Shown: positions 17,206-26,410, counted from the stretch's first letter. The stretch: DNA of 64,000 nucleotides from JACCXM01 sp046328335 (GCA_046328335.1 JAXLWU010000017.1:1-64000), one strand, 5' to 3'. The notes: a model not told the origin generated them from the letters alone. A program made the numbers and translations.

Positions 17206-18102
17206 CTACTCCTTGAGCGCGCCGGCAATCGATCCCGCGATGAAGTACCGCTGGAGGAACAGGAAGACCAGGACCAACGGCAACATCGAGAGCACCGCCC
17301 CGGCAGAGAGGACACCCCAGTTGACCGTGAACAGGGACCGCAGACTCTGCACCCCCACCGTCATGGTGAACATTTCCTCCTTGGTGCCAATCACCAGCGG
17401 CCAGAGATAACTCGTCCACTGTGTCATGAAGGTGAAGACACCCAGCACCACGAGACCCGGCCGGATCAGCGGCAGGATTACTTTCAGGAAGACCTGGAAT
17501 TCGGAGCATCCGTCGAGGCGCGCCGCACTCTCCAGGTCGTTGGGAAGGGTCTCGATGAACTGCCGCATCATGAAGATGCCGATTGGACTGGCCAACGCCG
17601 GCAAGATCAATCCCGGATAGGTGTTGGTCAGGTGCAAATCACGGACGATGATGAAGAGGGGAATCAGGGTGGCCGCGAACGGCACCATGAGCGTCATCAG
17701 AACCACCAGGAACAAGACGTCCTTTCCCGGGAAACTCATCTTCGCGAAGGCATACCCCGCCATCGAATCGATGATGACCTTGATGGCCGTCACGGACGAG
17801 GCCACGATCAGCGAATTGATCATCCACCGCGTGAACGGATAGTCAACGAGGAGTTCCTGGAAGTTCGCCAGGGTCGGTTCTTTCGGAATCCACTCGGGAG
17901 GATATTGGAAGAGCGACACCGTGTCCTTGAGCGATGTCGAGATGACGTACAGGAACGGCACCAGCGAGATCAGCGCGGCGACGATCACGATGCCATAGGT
18001 CACGATGACGTAGACCGAAGGTCCGCGCCGTCGTTGCTCCGTCCGAGCAGAGGACGCCGCCCGCGTGCCCTGAAGTTCGGCGAATTGGGTCTCGACCGCC
18101 AC
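17206..18102 (-). CDS. ABC transporter permease, carbohydrate-importer (MalG/UgpE) type
   Basis: Inner-membrane subunit of the importer, 298 residues with six predicted helices, the first at YVIVTYGIVIVAALISLVPF. The cytoplasmic EAA loop that docks on the ATPase is visible as ESAARLDGCSEFQVFLKVIL. The conserved N-terminal SLFQYPPEWIP-type motif of MalG-like permeases is present. It sits 16 bases after the partner permease and ahead of the ATPase gene in the order binding protein, MalF-type, MalG-type, ATPase. Confidence 0.94.
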   Translation of the reverse strand: MAVETQFAELQGTRAASSARTEQRRRGPSVYVIVTYGIVIVAALISLVPFLYVISTSLKDTVSLFQYPPEWIPKEPTLANFQELLVDYPFTRWMINSLIVASSVTAIKVIIDSMAGYAFAKMSFPGKDVLFLVVLMTLMVPFAATLIPLFIIVRDLHLTNTYPGLILPALASPIGIFMMRQFIETLPNDLESAARLDGCSEFQVFLKVILPLIRPGLVVLGVFTFMTQWTSYLWPLVIGTKEEMFTMTVGVQSLRSLFTVNWGVLSAGAVLSMLPLVLVFLFLQRYFIAGSIAGALKE

Positions 18103-18118
18103 GTCTGCGCCTCCCTCG

Positions 18119-19078
18119 CTACGTTCGCTTCCGCAGGAGACGAATTTCGATCGACGTCAGGATCAGGATGAACACCAGAAGCAGAAAACTCAGCGCCGCG
18201 GCGAATCCGGTCTTGTCGTTGAACTGGAACATCGCCTTGTAGATGTACCAGACCACGGTCGCGCTGGCGTTCGTCGGTCCGCCGTCGGTAAGAATGCTCA
18301 CCGAATCGAACAATTGCAGGTTCCAGATCGTGGCCATCACCACCGCGAAGAAAAAGGTCGGCCGCATCAGCGGCAAGGTGATGTGCCGGAACTGCTGCCA
18401 GCCGCTGGCGCCGTCTATGGTCGCCGCTTGATAGAGCTCCGGCGGTAGGGCCAGCAACGCGGCCAGAAAGAGGAGCGTCCAGAAGCCAACGCCACGCCAG
18501 ACCTCGAGCATCGCGATGGAGGGCATCACCAGCGTTGGATTCCCCAGCCAGTTCTGCGGCGGCAAACCGAAAACGCCGAGAAACATGTTGAGCGCGCCGA
18601 AGTCCCGCTGAACGACAAACAGCCAGATCAGCGCGGCGGTGACATACGGGGTCAGCGTCGGCAAGTAGAAAATCGACCGAAATACGCCGCTCCCGCGCGG
18701 AATTCGCTGCAGACAGAGGGCAAGCACCATCCCGATGAAGAAGACCGAAGGTATCGCGAGAAGGCAGTAGTAGACCGTATTGCCGATGACGGTCCTGACC
18801 AGCGGATCGCTCCAGACGTGTTTCCAGTTCTCGAGCCCGACGAAGCGAGCCGGGGTGATAATGCCCCCTTCATGAAATGTCAGATAGAAGAGAAAGACAG
18901 TTGGTGCCAGGAGAAACGCGACGAAGAACACCGCGTTCGGCAGCAGAAACGCGTACGCCGTCAGCGCCCGGCCGCGTGACGCGCGCCGCCGCAGCCGCTC
19001 ATGTTCCGCCGCTGAAAGACGGAGCGTCGGAACCGCCGGCGACACAGAACTCGCCCGCCCGGGAGATACGGTAGCCAT
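18119..19078 (-). CDS. ABC transporter permease, carbohydrate-importer (MalF/UgpA) type
   Basis: Inner-membrane subunit, 319 residues: a basic N-terminus (RLRRRASRGRAL), six hydrophobic segments beginning AYAFLLPNAVFFVAFLLAPT, and the EAA docking loop YQAATIDGASGWQQFRHITL. The NWKHVWSDP segment after the first helix is typical of UgpA-like permeases. It follows the binding-protein gene after a 57-base gap that contains a hairpin (19092-19122), and precedes the MalG-type permease. Confidence 0.94.
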   Translation of the reverse strand: MATVSPGRASSVSPAVPTLRLSAAEHERLRRRASRGRALTAYAFLLPNAVFFVAFLLAPTVFLFYLTFHEGGIITPARFVGLENWKHVWSDPLVRTVIGNTVYYCLLAIPSVFFIGMVLALCLQRIPRGSGVFRSIFYLPTLTPYVTAALIWLFVVQRDFGALNMFLGVFGLPPQNWLGNPTLVMPSIAMLEVWRGVGFWTLLFLAALLALPPELYQAATIDGASGWQQFRHITLPLMRPTFFFAVVMATIWNLQLFDSVSILTDGGPTNASATVVWYIYKAMFQFNDKTGFAAALSFLLLVFILILTSIEIRLLRKRT

Positions 19079-19091
19079 TGCGTACTGACCC

Positions 19092-19122
19092 GAGGCGAGC
19101 GCCTCCTCGGGACGCTCGCCTC
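19092..19122 (-). promoter_or_regulatory. Hairpin between binding-protein and permease genes (partial terminator or mRNA stabiliser)
   Basis: Inverted repeat GAGGCGAGCG / CGCTCGCCTC, 10 bp with an 11-base loop, directly after the binding-protein stop. There is no T-run. A hairpin in the same relative place occurs in the second importer operon (33535-33568). Confidence 0.55.
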
Positions 19123-19135
19123 AACATTTCGTGCC

Positions 19136-20512
19136 CTATGAACCGAGCAGCCCGGTAACGACCTTGCCCGCGTTGACCATGGCATCCGCGCCGCTCTGCT
19201 CGCCGCGATAGGCCTTCTCGACCTCCGGCCAGAGATTGGTGAGCATCTCGTAGTAGTTCTCGGTGACCTGGATTCCCTGCACCGCCGGCACGTACTGCTC
19301 CTGGACCTTCTTCAGGAGTTCGCTCGTATACGGCGGCGCGGAGTCGATACGGACCGTCTGCAGGCCAATCTTGGCGGCGTACGGATTGATGACATCCGCG
19401 CTCGTCCACCACTTGACCACTTCCCAGGCCGCTTCCTTGTTGGCGCTCTTCTCGGAAATGGTCGCGTAGCCGAAGTTGCCCATGGTCGATTGCTTGCCGC
19501 CCTCGGTGGTGGCGGGGGCCTGGGCGACATCGATTTTGAACGGGACGGGCTTGTCGACTTCCCACACGACGGCCTGCGGATACTCGTCATGCAGAATTGC
19601 GATGCGCCCGGCCTCGAACAGGGCGCGGGAGCCGTTCCAGTCGTAGGCGCCGGCCTCCGGCGCGACCTTGTGCACCAGCCGCATGTCCGCCAGATACTGC
19701 GTGCCCGGTCCCGCCAGGGGATCGAGATTCTGGGCGGTCAAGTCCCCGGTCATGATGTCCGCTTCATCGTTGTGGATATAGGGCAGCCAGTCCCAGTGAG
19801 CGTAGTCCGCGAACGCGTCGCGGAACTGGAACCCCCAGACCTGATCAGTGGTCAACTTCTTGGCGGCCTCGACGAGTGCGTCGCGGGTCTGCGGGAACTC
19901 GGTAATCCCGGCGGCCGCGAGCAGATCGGCGTTGTAGAAGATGCCGAAGGCCGCGCCGAGCGCGCCGACGCCATACTGCTTGCCGTCGAAGTTGGTGACG
20001 TCCCAGGTGAAAGGCGCGATCGCGGCCTTCTCCGCCGCGAAGTCCTCGGCCTCGGTCCAGGCGGAGATGTCCGCCACCTGACCGGCGTTGACAAACTTGG
20101 CGAGAACCAGATCCACCAGGTAGACCACGTCGGCCGGTTCGGACGCGTAGCCGGCGGTCAGTTCCGCATCCATCGTCTGCCACTTGAAGAACGTCGGGTT
20201 GAGGGTAATATCGGGATGCGCCGCTTCGAAATCGGCCTTCATCGCATCCCAGAACTTGGCATCGTCGGGATGGTGCGGGCCCTTGATAATGGTCACCGTC
20301 GCTTCGGCCTGCCTCTGCCACCGGCTGCGTGTCGGCGCCGGCGCCGGGGCGGCAACGGCGTCGGCAATCTTGCCGGCGAAGAGCGCCGAAACGCCGACGG
20401 CGGTGGCGCGGGCCATGAACTCGCGGCGGTTGATAAAGCCGAGCCGGTAGTCGATGATCGCTTCATCGCGCAATCGTTCGCGGTCGGCACGAGTCAATGG
20501 ATTCCTGGCCAT
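19136..20512 (-). CDS. ABC transporter extracellular solute-binding protein (family 1), Tat-like signal
   Basis: Captures the solute outside the membrane and delivers it to the permeases. The 458-residue precursor begins with a charged stretch of about 30 residues and then RREFMARATAVGVSALFAG, a twin-arginine-type signal. The mature part has the usual family layout, including WDAMKADFEAAHPDITL, a hinge-region FGIFYNADLLAAAGI and TMGNFGYATISEKSANKEAAWE near the C-terminus. Ligand cannot be read from sequence. It is the first gene of the minus-strand operon and diverges from hyuA, sharing a 205-base promoter region. Confidence 0.92.
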   Translation of the reverse strand: MARNPLTRADRERLRDEAIIDYRLGFINRREFMARATAVGVSALFAGKIADAVAAPAPAPTRSRWQRQAEATVTIIKGPHHPDDAKFWDAMKADFEAAHPDITLNPTFFKWQTMDAELTAGYASEPADVVYLVDLVLAKFVNAGQVADISAWTEAEDFAAEKAAIAPFTWDVTNFDGKQYGVGALGAAFGIFYNADLLAAAGITEFPQTRDALVEAAKKLTTDQVWGFQFRDAFADYAHWDWLPYIHNDEADIMTGDLTAQNLDPLAGPGTQYLADMRLVHKVAPEAGAYDWNGSRALFEAGRIAILHDEYPQAVVWEVDKPVPFKIDVAQAPATTEGGKQSTMGNFGYATISEKSANKEAAWEVVKWWTSADVINPYAAKIGLQTVRIDSAPPYTSELLKKVQEQYVPAVQGIQVTENYYEMLTNLWPEVEKAYRGEQSGADAMVNAGKVVTGLLGS

Positions 20513-20635
20513 GGTCCTGACTTCCTCCCTGACGAGCCTTGCGCGCGGTCGAGTCCCGCCGCCGCGCCGTTTCGCCGCCTCCCGGTGGACGCCACCACCT
20601 GCCGGAGTGCATCGTGTTCTGGCGAATACGGTGGG

Positions 20636-20664
20636 AGTCTATGGGCGTGTCCGTATGCTGTCAA
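20636..20664 (-). promoter_or_regulatory. Putative sigma-A promoter of the first ABC importer operon
   Basis: On the minus strand TTGACA (20659-20664) and TAGACT (20636-20641) are separated by 17 bases, about 125 bases upstream of the binding-protein start. The -35 is a perfect match and the -10 matches at four of six positions. Confidence 0.55.
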
Positions 20665-20717
20665 TCAACGGCAGGGACCATCGCAGGAGGAACAACGTGC
20701 AGGGAGTGAAGGCGTAG

Positions 20718-22769
20718 ATGGAGGCACCGGGCGGCAAGTTCCTGGTTGGAATCGACACGGGAGGAACGTTTACCGATCTCGTTGCCTATGACATGACGAC
20801 CGGCGCGGTCTCCACCGCGAAGTCACCCTCGCGGCCCGGGGAACCGGGACAGGCGCTGGCCGAGGTGATCGCCGCCGCCGGGATTGCGGCCAGCGATATT
20901 GCCGGTCTGGTGCATGGCACCACGGTTGGCACCAACGCCCTGATCGAACGTACCGGCGCCCGCGTCCTGTTGCTGGTAACCGCTGGCCATGAGGATATTC
21001 CCTACATCCAGCGCATCAATCGCAAGACGCTCTATGACCTGCGCTGGCAGAAACCGAAACCGCTGCTGCGTTCTCGGCGCGACAGCGTCGGCGTGCCGGA
21101 GCGGATCGGCGCTGAAGGGCAGGTGATCCGTCCGCTCGCACTGGATGACCTGGCCGCGACCCTGCGCTCGTTCCAGGACTCCCCGCCGGAATCCGTCGCC
21201 ATCTGTCTCCTCTTTTCGTACGTGAACGGAGACCATGAGCAGCGGGTCCGGGAACTCGTCGCGCGGGAGTTGCCTGGAGTTCCCGTGTCGGTCTCGCACG
21301 AGGTCGCGCCGATCTGGCGCGAGTACGAGCGCGCCTCGACGACCGTGGCCGACGCCTATCTCAAGCCGCTGATGCAGCGCTATGTGCGTGATCTCTCGCA
21401 CCGCCTTGGGGAGACCGGACTTCGCGGTCCCTGGACGATCATGAAATCAAACGGCGGCGCGATGCAATCCACCGCCGCGGCGACGCATCCGATCCATACG
21501 GCGCAGTCGGGTCCGGCGGGGGGCATGCTTGCCGCCGCCGCGCTGGGCAAACAGGCGGGCTTCGCGAACTTGCTCACCCTCGACATGGGCGGCACCAGCG
21601 CCGATGTCGGGATCGTTCTCAACGGCGAGCAGAAGCACACCACCGAGTACGAAATCGAGTGGGGCGTTCCCGCCGCCATTCCCCTGATCGATATCAAGTC
21701 GATCGGCGCTGGCGGCGGCAGCGTCGCCTGGATTGATGCCGGTGGTTTCCTGCGCGTCGGTCCGGAAAGCGCGCGCGCCTTTCCCGGCCCCGCCTGCTAT
21801 GGCCTGGGCGGGACGCGCCCGACCGTTACCGATGCCAATCTCGTCCTGGGACGACTCGACCCCAACTACTTTCTCGGTGGGCGAATGCGGCTCGATCCGG
21901 CTCTCGCCGAGTCCGCGCTGGCCGCTCTCGCCAGTGGAACGCGGATGTCCGTCACCGAACTCGCATCATCCATCGTCGAGATCGCCAATGAAAACATGGC
22001 CAGCGCGATCAAGATGATCTCGCTCGAGCGCGGTCGCGACCCCCGTCAATTCGCGCTCTTTGCCTTCGGTGGGGCTGGTCCGCTGCACGCCGCCGCGGTG
22101 GCGAAGGCATTGAAGATCCCGCGAGTCTTGATCCCTATCTATCCCGGAAACGCCTCCGCGCTGGGGATGCTCCTGGCCGACCTGCGCGTCGACAAGGTGT
22201 GGACCAAGGGATTCCGCTCCAGCCAGATCGACGCGCAACTCGTTTCCGACCAGTTTCGCGCCATCCGCGACGCGGCGGTTGCCGAACTCCGGGAAGAGGG
22301 GTTCACGGGCGAACCCGAAGTCACCTTTTCGATCAGCATGCGCTACGCGGGGCAAAACTACGAACACGATGTGCCGATCGCTCCCGAGGCGATCGACGAG
22401 GCGTCGCTGACGCAGGCGCTGCGGACGTTCGAGACCATCCACGCCGCGCGCTATGGCTACGCCATCGAAGGCGAAGAGATCGAACTGGTTGCCTTCCACG
22501 TGACAGCGACCGGCCGGCGCGCCTCACCTCCCCTGTCGGCCGAGACCGAACCGGCCGATCCTCCTCAGGGAACGCGCGCGGTCTCCTTCCGCGGCCACGG
22601 CGAACTGGAGACCGCGGTCTTCCGCCGCTACGCCCTGCCCGCGGGATGGCAGAGCGCCGGCCCGTGCATCCTGGAGGAACCGGGATCGACGACGCTGGTC
22701 GAACCCGGAATGCGCGTCGCGGTCCTTCCCGACCGTCAATTGCTGATCACGATCGATGCGACAAACTGA
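20718..22769 (+). CDS. hyuA: Hydantoinase/5-oxoprolinase family protein, subunit A (HyuA)
   Basis: Large ATP-binding subunit of the ATP-dependent cyclic-amide hydrolases and related carboxylases (N-methylhydantoinase, oxoprolinase, acetone or acetophenone carboxylase). The 683 residues have the N-terminal actin-like phosphate loop GIDTGGTFTDLV, the VHGTTVGTNALIERTG motif, the second domain with DMGGTSADVGIV, the SIGAGGGSVAWID segment and the FAFGGAGPLHAAAVAKALKI block, all hallmarks. The ATG at 20718 follows a GGAG about 10 bases upstream. It is the first gene of a plus-strand operon with hyuB (next codon frame after 30 bases) and the small zinc protein. The family is broad, so the substrate is inferred only from context. 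Confidence 0.93.
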   Translation: MEAPGGKFLVGIDTGGTFTDLVAYDMTTGAVSTAKSPSRPGEPGQALAEVIAAAGIAASDIAGLVHGTTVGTNALIERTGARVLLLVTAGHEDIPYIQRINRKTLYDLRWQKPKPLLRSRRDSVGVPERIGAEGQVIRPLALDDLAATLRSFQDSPPESVAICLLFSYVNGDHEQRVRELVARELPGVPVSVSHEVAPIWREYERASTTVADAYLKPLMQRYVRDLSHRLGETGLRGPWTIMKSNGGAMQSTAAATHPIHTAQSGPAGGMLAAAALGKQAGFANLLTLDMGGTSADVGIVLNGEQKHTTEYEIEWGVPAAIPLIDIKSIGAGGGSVAWIDAGGFLRVGPESARAFPGPACYGLGGTRPTVTDANLVLGRLDPNYFLGGRMRLDPALAESALAALASGTRMSVTELASSIVEIANENMASAIKMISLERGRDPRQFALFAFGGAGPLHAAAVAKALKIPRVLIPIYPGNASALGMLLADLRVDKVWTKGFRSSQIDAQLVSDQFRAIRDAAVAELREEGFTGEPEVTFSISMRYAGQNYEHDVPIAPEAIDEASLTQALRTFETIHAARYGYAIEGEEIELVAFHVTATGRRASPPLSAETEPADPPQGTRAVSFRGHGELETAVFRRYALPAGWQSAGPCILEEPGSTTLVEPGMRVAVLPDRQLLITIDATN

Positions 22770-22799
22770 GTGGGAAACATCCCAGCGAGGAGTGGAACC

Positions 22800-24509
22800 G
22801 TGAGCCTTGCCGGCGCGCTCGATCCCGTTACGCTGACGGTCATCGACAATTTCCTCACCGCGACTTGTCGCGACATGGGCGTCACGATGATGAAGACGAG
22901 TTACTCGCCCATCTTCAACGAATCCCTCGACTTCTCGTGCGTGATCTTCGATCCCGACGGGCAGATGCTGGCCCAGGCCGAATTCTGCCCCTCGCAGATC
23001 GGCACCATCAAGTTCACCGTGACCTGGACGCTCGACGAACTCGGACGCGATGCCTTCGCGCCTGGCGATGTGCTCTTGCACAACGATCCTTACCGCGGTT
23101 CCGGCCACGTCCCCGAACACATGATGCTCAAGCCGGTCTTCTGGGAGGGCGAACTGTTCGGCTTCGTCGCCAACGTCGCGCACATGTCCGAGCCTGGCGC
23201 CAAAACCCCAGGTGGCCTCTCCGGAGATGCCACCGAGGTCTTTCAGGAGGGACTCCTCCTGCCGCCGGTGAAGATCAAGCGTCGGGGAGAAGATGTCGAC
23301 GATATCTGGAAGATCATCCTGGCCAACCACCGCACGCCCAAGGTCACCTACGGCGATTTTCGGGCGATGATGGCCTCGCTCGATCTTGCCGAAGAGCGGC
23401 TGCATGAACTCCTGGCGCAGCATGGGATGGCGACGGTGCGCCAGGCCTCGCGAGAATTGATCGAGATTGCCGAGCGGCGAATGCGCGCCGAGATCGCGGC
23501 CATTCCCAGCGGGGTGTACACCTTCGAAGACATCATCGAGGACGACGGCATCACCGATCGCCAGTACCCGATGCGGTTGAACCTGACCGTCGGCGCTGGC
23601 GAAGTCGTCGCCGATTTTACGGGATCGGCGCCGCAGGCGATCGGGCCGGTCAACGCCATTTATGCCGTAACCGCATCGGCCGTCTACAACGCGATTCTGC
23701 ACCTGACCGATCCGACGATTCCCCGCAACGAAGGCTGCTACCGGCCGATCACCGTCATCGCCCCGCCGGGAACGATCGTGAACTGTACGTTTCCCGCTCC
23801 CGTTGCCGGAGGCAACACCGAGACGAGTCCGCGCATTACCGACATGGTGTTTGGGGCGCTACAGAATGCCGTTCCCGATCGCGTGGCGGCCGCCTGCGGC
23901 GGCACATCGTCTCCGTTCCTCTTCGGCGGTGTCGACCCGCGCAGCGGCGGCCTCTACGCCCATTTTCACTTCGAAGGGGTCGGCTGGGGCGGCCGGGCCG
24001 GCCTTGACGGGAACGATATGGTCGTCACCATCAACGGCAACTGCCGCAACACCCCGGTCGAAGTGTTCGAGTCCCGTTATCCGGCGTTTCTGATCGAGGA
24101 GTACCGGTTGCTGGCCGACTCCGGCGGCCCCGGTGAATTCCGCGGCGGCCTGGGAGGGGAGCGCATTCTGACGGTGGTCAACGAGGTTACGGTCAGCGCG
24201 CTGCTCAATCGCATGAAAGCCGATCCCTGGGGCGTCCTGGCGGGCGGCAACGGCGCTCGTGGCGGAATCTGGGTGAAGCGCGCCGACGACGACGAATGGC
24301 GCACCTTTGTCGAGGTCTTCGGTACGCTTTCGCCCTCCAAATTTTCGGGGATCAGGCTGCACCCGGGTGACCAGGTGCGCCTGGCCATGCCTGGCGGCGG
24401 TGGCTATGGCGATCCATTGCACCGCGATCGCGATCTCGTCGTCAGAGATATCGCGGAGGGGTTCGTGACCGTGGAACAGGCGCGGGCAGCGTATGGGTTC
24501 GAGGGATGA
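22800..24509 (+). CDS. hyuB: Hydantoinase/5-oxoprolinase family protein, subunit B (HyuB)
   Basis: Partner of HyuA. The 569-residue protein shows family blocks ALDPVTLTVIDNFL at the start, SYSPIFNESLDFSC, GDVLLHNDPYRGSGHVPEH, FVANVAHMSEPGAKTPGG, NEGCYRPITVIAPPGTIVN, PVAGGNTETSPRI and, at the end, the glycine-rich PGGGGYGDPLHRD. The GTG at 22800 is taken because GAGGAG lies 8 bases upstream; an in-frame GTG at 22770 directly after hyuA is less well placed. It overlaps the small zinc-protein gene by 4 bases (ATGA), a sign of translational coupling. Confidence 0.93.
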   Translation: MSLAGALDPVTLTVIDNFLTATCRDMGVTMMKTSYSPIFNESLDFSCVIFDPDGQMLAQAEFCPSQIGTIKFTVTWTLDELGRDAFAPGDVLLHNDPYRGSGHVPEHMMLKPVFWEGELFGFVANVAHMSEPGAKTPGGLSGDATEVFQEGLLLPPVKIKRRGEDVDDIWKIILANHRTPKVTYGDFRAMMASLDLAEERLHELLAQHGMATVRQASRELIEIAERRMRAEIAAIPSGVYTFEDIIEDDGITDRQYPMRLNLTVGAGEVVADFTGSAPQAIGPVNAIYAVTASAVYNAILHLTDPTIPRNEGCYRPITVIAPPGTIVNCTFPAPVAGGNTETSPRITDMVFGALQNAVPDRVAAACGGTSSPFLFGGVDPRSGGLYAHFHFEGVGWGGRAGLDGNDMVVTINGNCRNTPVEVFESRYPAFLIEEYRLLADSGGPGEFRGGLGGERILTVVNEVTVSALLNRMKADPWGVLAGGNGARGGIWVKRADDDEWRTFVEVFGTLSPSKFSGIRLHPGDQVRLAMPGGGGYGDPLHRDRDLVVRDIAEGFVTVEQARAAYGFEG

Positions 24510-24736
24510 AGGCGGAACGCGAAGCACGAAACCATGTCGAACCGAGCGGCAACGGGGCAGGCCGCTGGGTGGTGCCGCAGGTCAGTTACGTTTCACCGGA
24601 GCGGCGGTTCTGTGCCTATTGCGGACGCCCGATCGCGCGGCAGTACTGGGTCGCAAGAACCGGGAACGGGGACGACGTATTCTGCGGCCCTGACCACGCG
24701 GATCGCTATAGCGCAGGTGCGGCTGGACGGAAGTGA
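24506..24736 (+). CDS. Small zinc-ribbon-like protein coupled to hyuAB
   Basis: A 76-residue protein whose ATG overlaps the hyuB stop in an ATGA. It carries FCAYCGRPI, and about 20 residues later VFCGPDH with a further His, giving C-x2-C and C-x3-H-type ligands for a single zinc site. The remaining sequence is polar and has no membrane segment. Its position implies a third subunit or accessory of the HyuAB complex, comparable in principle with the small zinc-binding subunit of acetone carboxylase, though no sequence similarity to that subunit is claimed. A GC-rich hairpin follows at 24757-24784. Confidence 0.72.
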   Translation: MKAEREARNHVEPSGNGAGRWVVPQVSYVSPERRFCAYCGRPIARQYWVARTGNGDDVFCGPDHADRYSAGAAGRK

Positions 24737-25037
24737 TGCGACGGGGCCGGAACGTGCCGACGCCCCAGCCAGAGCCGGGGCGTCGCGGGATGGGTGGTCC
24801 GGTGTGCGGACCGGCTCGGCGACCGGGAGGGAAGGGGAACCGATCGACGATGCCATTATGATCGGCGGTCGTGCCCAGGTGGCAAAGGACCGTTCGTGTC
24901 GCGCGCCGGGACCATTCGTGCTGCGTACTCCCTCCCGCCGCGGCCTCGCGGAACCGACGTAGCGATCGTGTTTCAATACCAACAATGTCGTGCAGCAACA
25001 GCGTGCAGCCTGGGTGGGTGCGGAAAGGATCGGCACG
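24737..25037. other. Intergenic between hyu operon and PLP-enzyme gene
   Basis: About 300 bases; contains the hairpin above and presumably the promoter of the PLP enzyme. Frames here show no family resemblance, including the 16-codon extension in front of the chosen start at 25038. Confidence 0.5.
24757..24784 (+). terminator. GC-rich hairpin after the hyu operon
   Basis: A perfect 9-bp inverted repeat (CGACGCCCC / GGGGCGTCG) with a 10-base loop lies 20 bases after the zinc-protein stop. There is no T-run, so it may be a weak terminator or a 3' stabilising structure. Confidence 0.5.
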
Positions 25038-26168
25038 GTGGGAATCTACGAGCAACTGGGGCTGAGGCGGGTCATCAATGCGGATGCGACGCTGACCAAA
25101 TTGGGCGGTTCCGTCATGGAATCCGCAGTCCTCGACGCCATGCGTGACGCCGCCAGCAGTTTTGTCGACATGTACGAGTTGCAGCGCACGGTCGGAGAGC
25201 GCCTTGCCGCGCTCACCCGCAACGAGGCCGCCTATGTCGCAACCGGCGCCTCGGCCGGGATCGTTCTTACCACCCTCGCGACGATGAATGGTGGAGACCT
25301 GGCGACGATCGCCCGCATGATCGAGGGGCAACCCGCGCCGAAGGATGAAGTAATCATCCACAACACCCATCGCATCCCCTATGACCCGGCGATTCGCCTC
25401 GCGGGGGCGCGGATTGTTGGCGTCGGCGATCGCCTCCAGACCTTTCCCTGGGAACTCGAAGCGGCCTTCACGCCGCGCACGGCGATGGTCTTCTACGCCG
25501 CCGGCGTCCACCTGGCGCCCGGCGCTCTTTCCCTGCCGGAGACAGTCGAAATCGCCCACGGGCACGGCATACCGGTGGTCGTCGACGGTGCGGCGCAGCT
25601 GCCGCCGACGGAGAATCTCTGGCGGTTCACCCGCGACATGGGCGCGGATCTCGCCATCTTCTCCGGGGGCAAGGACATCCGCGGGCCGCAAGCCAGTGGT
25701 CTCATCGTCGGCCGCGCCCCGCTCATCGCGGCCATTACCGCCAATGGCAGCCCGAACCAGCGCCTGGGCCGCCCCATGAAGGTCGGCAAGGAGGAAATGG
25801 TCGGTCTCCTGGCCGCGGTCGAGCGGTACGTTGCCGTCGACTGGCGGCTCCGGGTGGAGCGCTACGAGTCGATCGTTTCGGCCTGGCTCGATCACTTCAA
25901 CCAGATTCCCGGCGTGCAGGCGGTGCGCGAGTTTCCCAACGAAGCCGGCCAGCCGACTCCACGCTGCCGTATCACCCTCGGCGGCGACATCGGACTGACC
26001 GGGGCAGAGGCCGCGCGGCTCCTCTGGGAGGGTGACCCGCGCATCGCGGTCGCCGTCGCCGGCAGTGACGCGATCTCGCTTACCCCGGAACTGCTTCAGG
26101 AAGGTGAGGAGTGGGAACTGCTGGCGCGAATTGATGCCCTCGTTGGCGTCGCCGCTCCTGTCGCCTGA
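25038..26168 (+). CDS. SelA-like PLP-dependent enzyme (fold type I)
   Basis: The 376 residues resemble the group around SelA (selenocysteine synthase) and D-glucosaminate-6-phosphate ammonia-lyase: N-terminal YEQLGLRRVINADATLTKLGG, then RNEAAYVATGASAGIVL as the phosphate-binding turn, VVVDGAAQLPPTENL with the Asp that contacts the pyridine nitrogen, and the PLP-Lys in AIFSGGKDIRGPQASGLI. True SelA is longer and has an N-terminal tRNA-binding domain that is missing here, so a lyase, racemase or aldolase role on a small molecule is more likely. The GTG at 25038 has GGAAAGGA about 9 bases upstream. It lies 300 bases after the hyu operon in the same direction and may act on a product of that pathway. 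Confidence 0.82.
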   Translation: MGIYEQLGLRRVINADATLTKLGGSVMESAVLDAMRDAASSFVDMYELQRTVGERLAALTRNEAAYVATGASAGIVLTTLATMNGGDLATIARMIEGQPAPKDEVIIHNTHRIPYDPAIRLAGARIVGVGDRLQTFPWELEAAFTPRTAMVFYAAGVHLAPGALSLPETVEIAHGHGIPVVVDGAAQLPPTENLWRFTRDMGADLAIFSGGKDIRGPQASGLIVGRAPLIAAITANGSPNQRLGRPMKVGKEEMVGLLAAVERYVAVDWRLRVERYESIVSAWLDHFNQIPGVQAVREFPNEAGQPTPRCRITLGGDIGLTGAEAARLLWEGDPRIAVAVAGSDAISLTPELLQEGEEWELLARIDALVGVAAPVA

Positions 26169-26305
26169 TTCAGAATCCAGTTGAACTATTTGCCGTTAAT
26201 CCCCAATAGGACATCAAGCCCCTCTCCCAGCTCGACCTGATTTGGAAGAGGTACTGCCGCAATCGAGCGTCGCCACCCGTTCAGGACGGCACGAATTGGG
26301 GTGAA

Positions 26306-26410
26306 AGCCCCTCTCCCGGCTCGACGGGAGAGGGGTTGGGGTGAGGGTTCACGCGGCGAGACCGCCTCCCCCTGTCAGCCCGTTCGCGGGGAGAGGGGTT
26401 GGGGTGAGGG
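26306..26410 (+). repeat. Dispersed palindromic repeat, family A (composite copy 2)
   Basis: Two half-units of CCCCTCTCCC...GGGAGAGGGGTTGGGGTGAGGG joined by a spacer containing GCGGCGAGACCGCCTCC and CCTGTCAGCCC. A degenerate start of another unit is visible at about 26217-26235. Confidence 0.9.

Noticed and set aside
19490..20791. 433-codon plus-strand open frame opposite the binding-protein gene
   Set aside because: Shadow frame; composition is Arg/Gly/Val-rich without motifs, and the minus strand encodes a complete binding protein.
20915..20930. Sigma-54-like sequence TGGCACCACGGTTGGC inside hyuA
   Set aside because: The -12 element is TTGG instead of TTGC and the site lies in coding sequence for the conserved HGTTVGTNAL motif.
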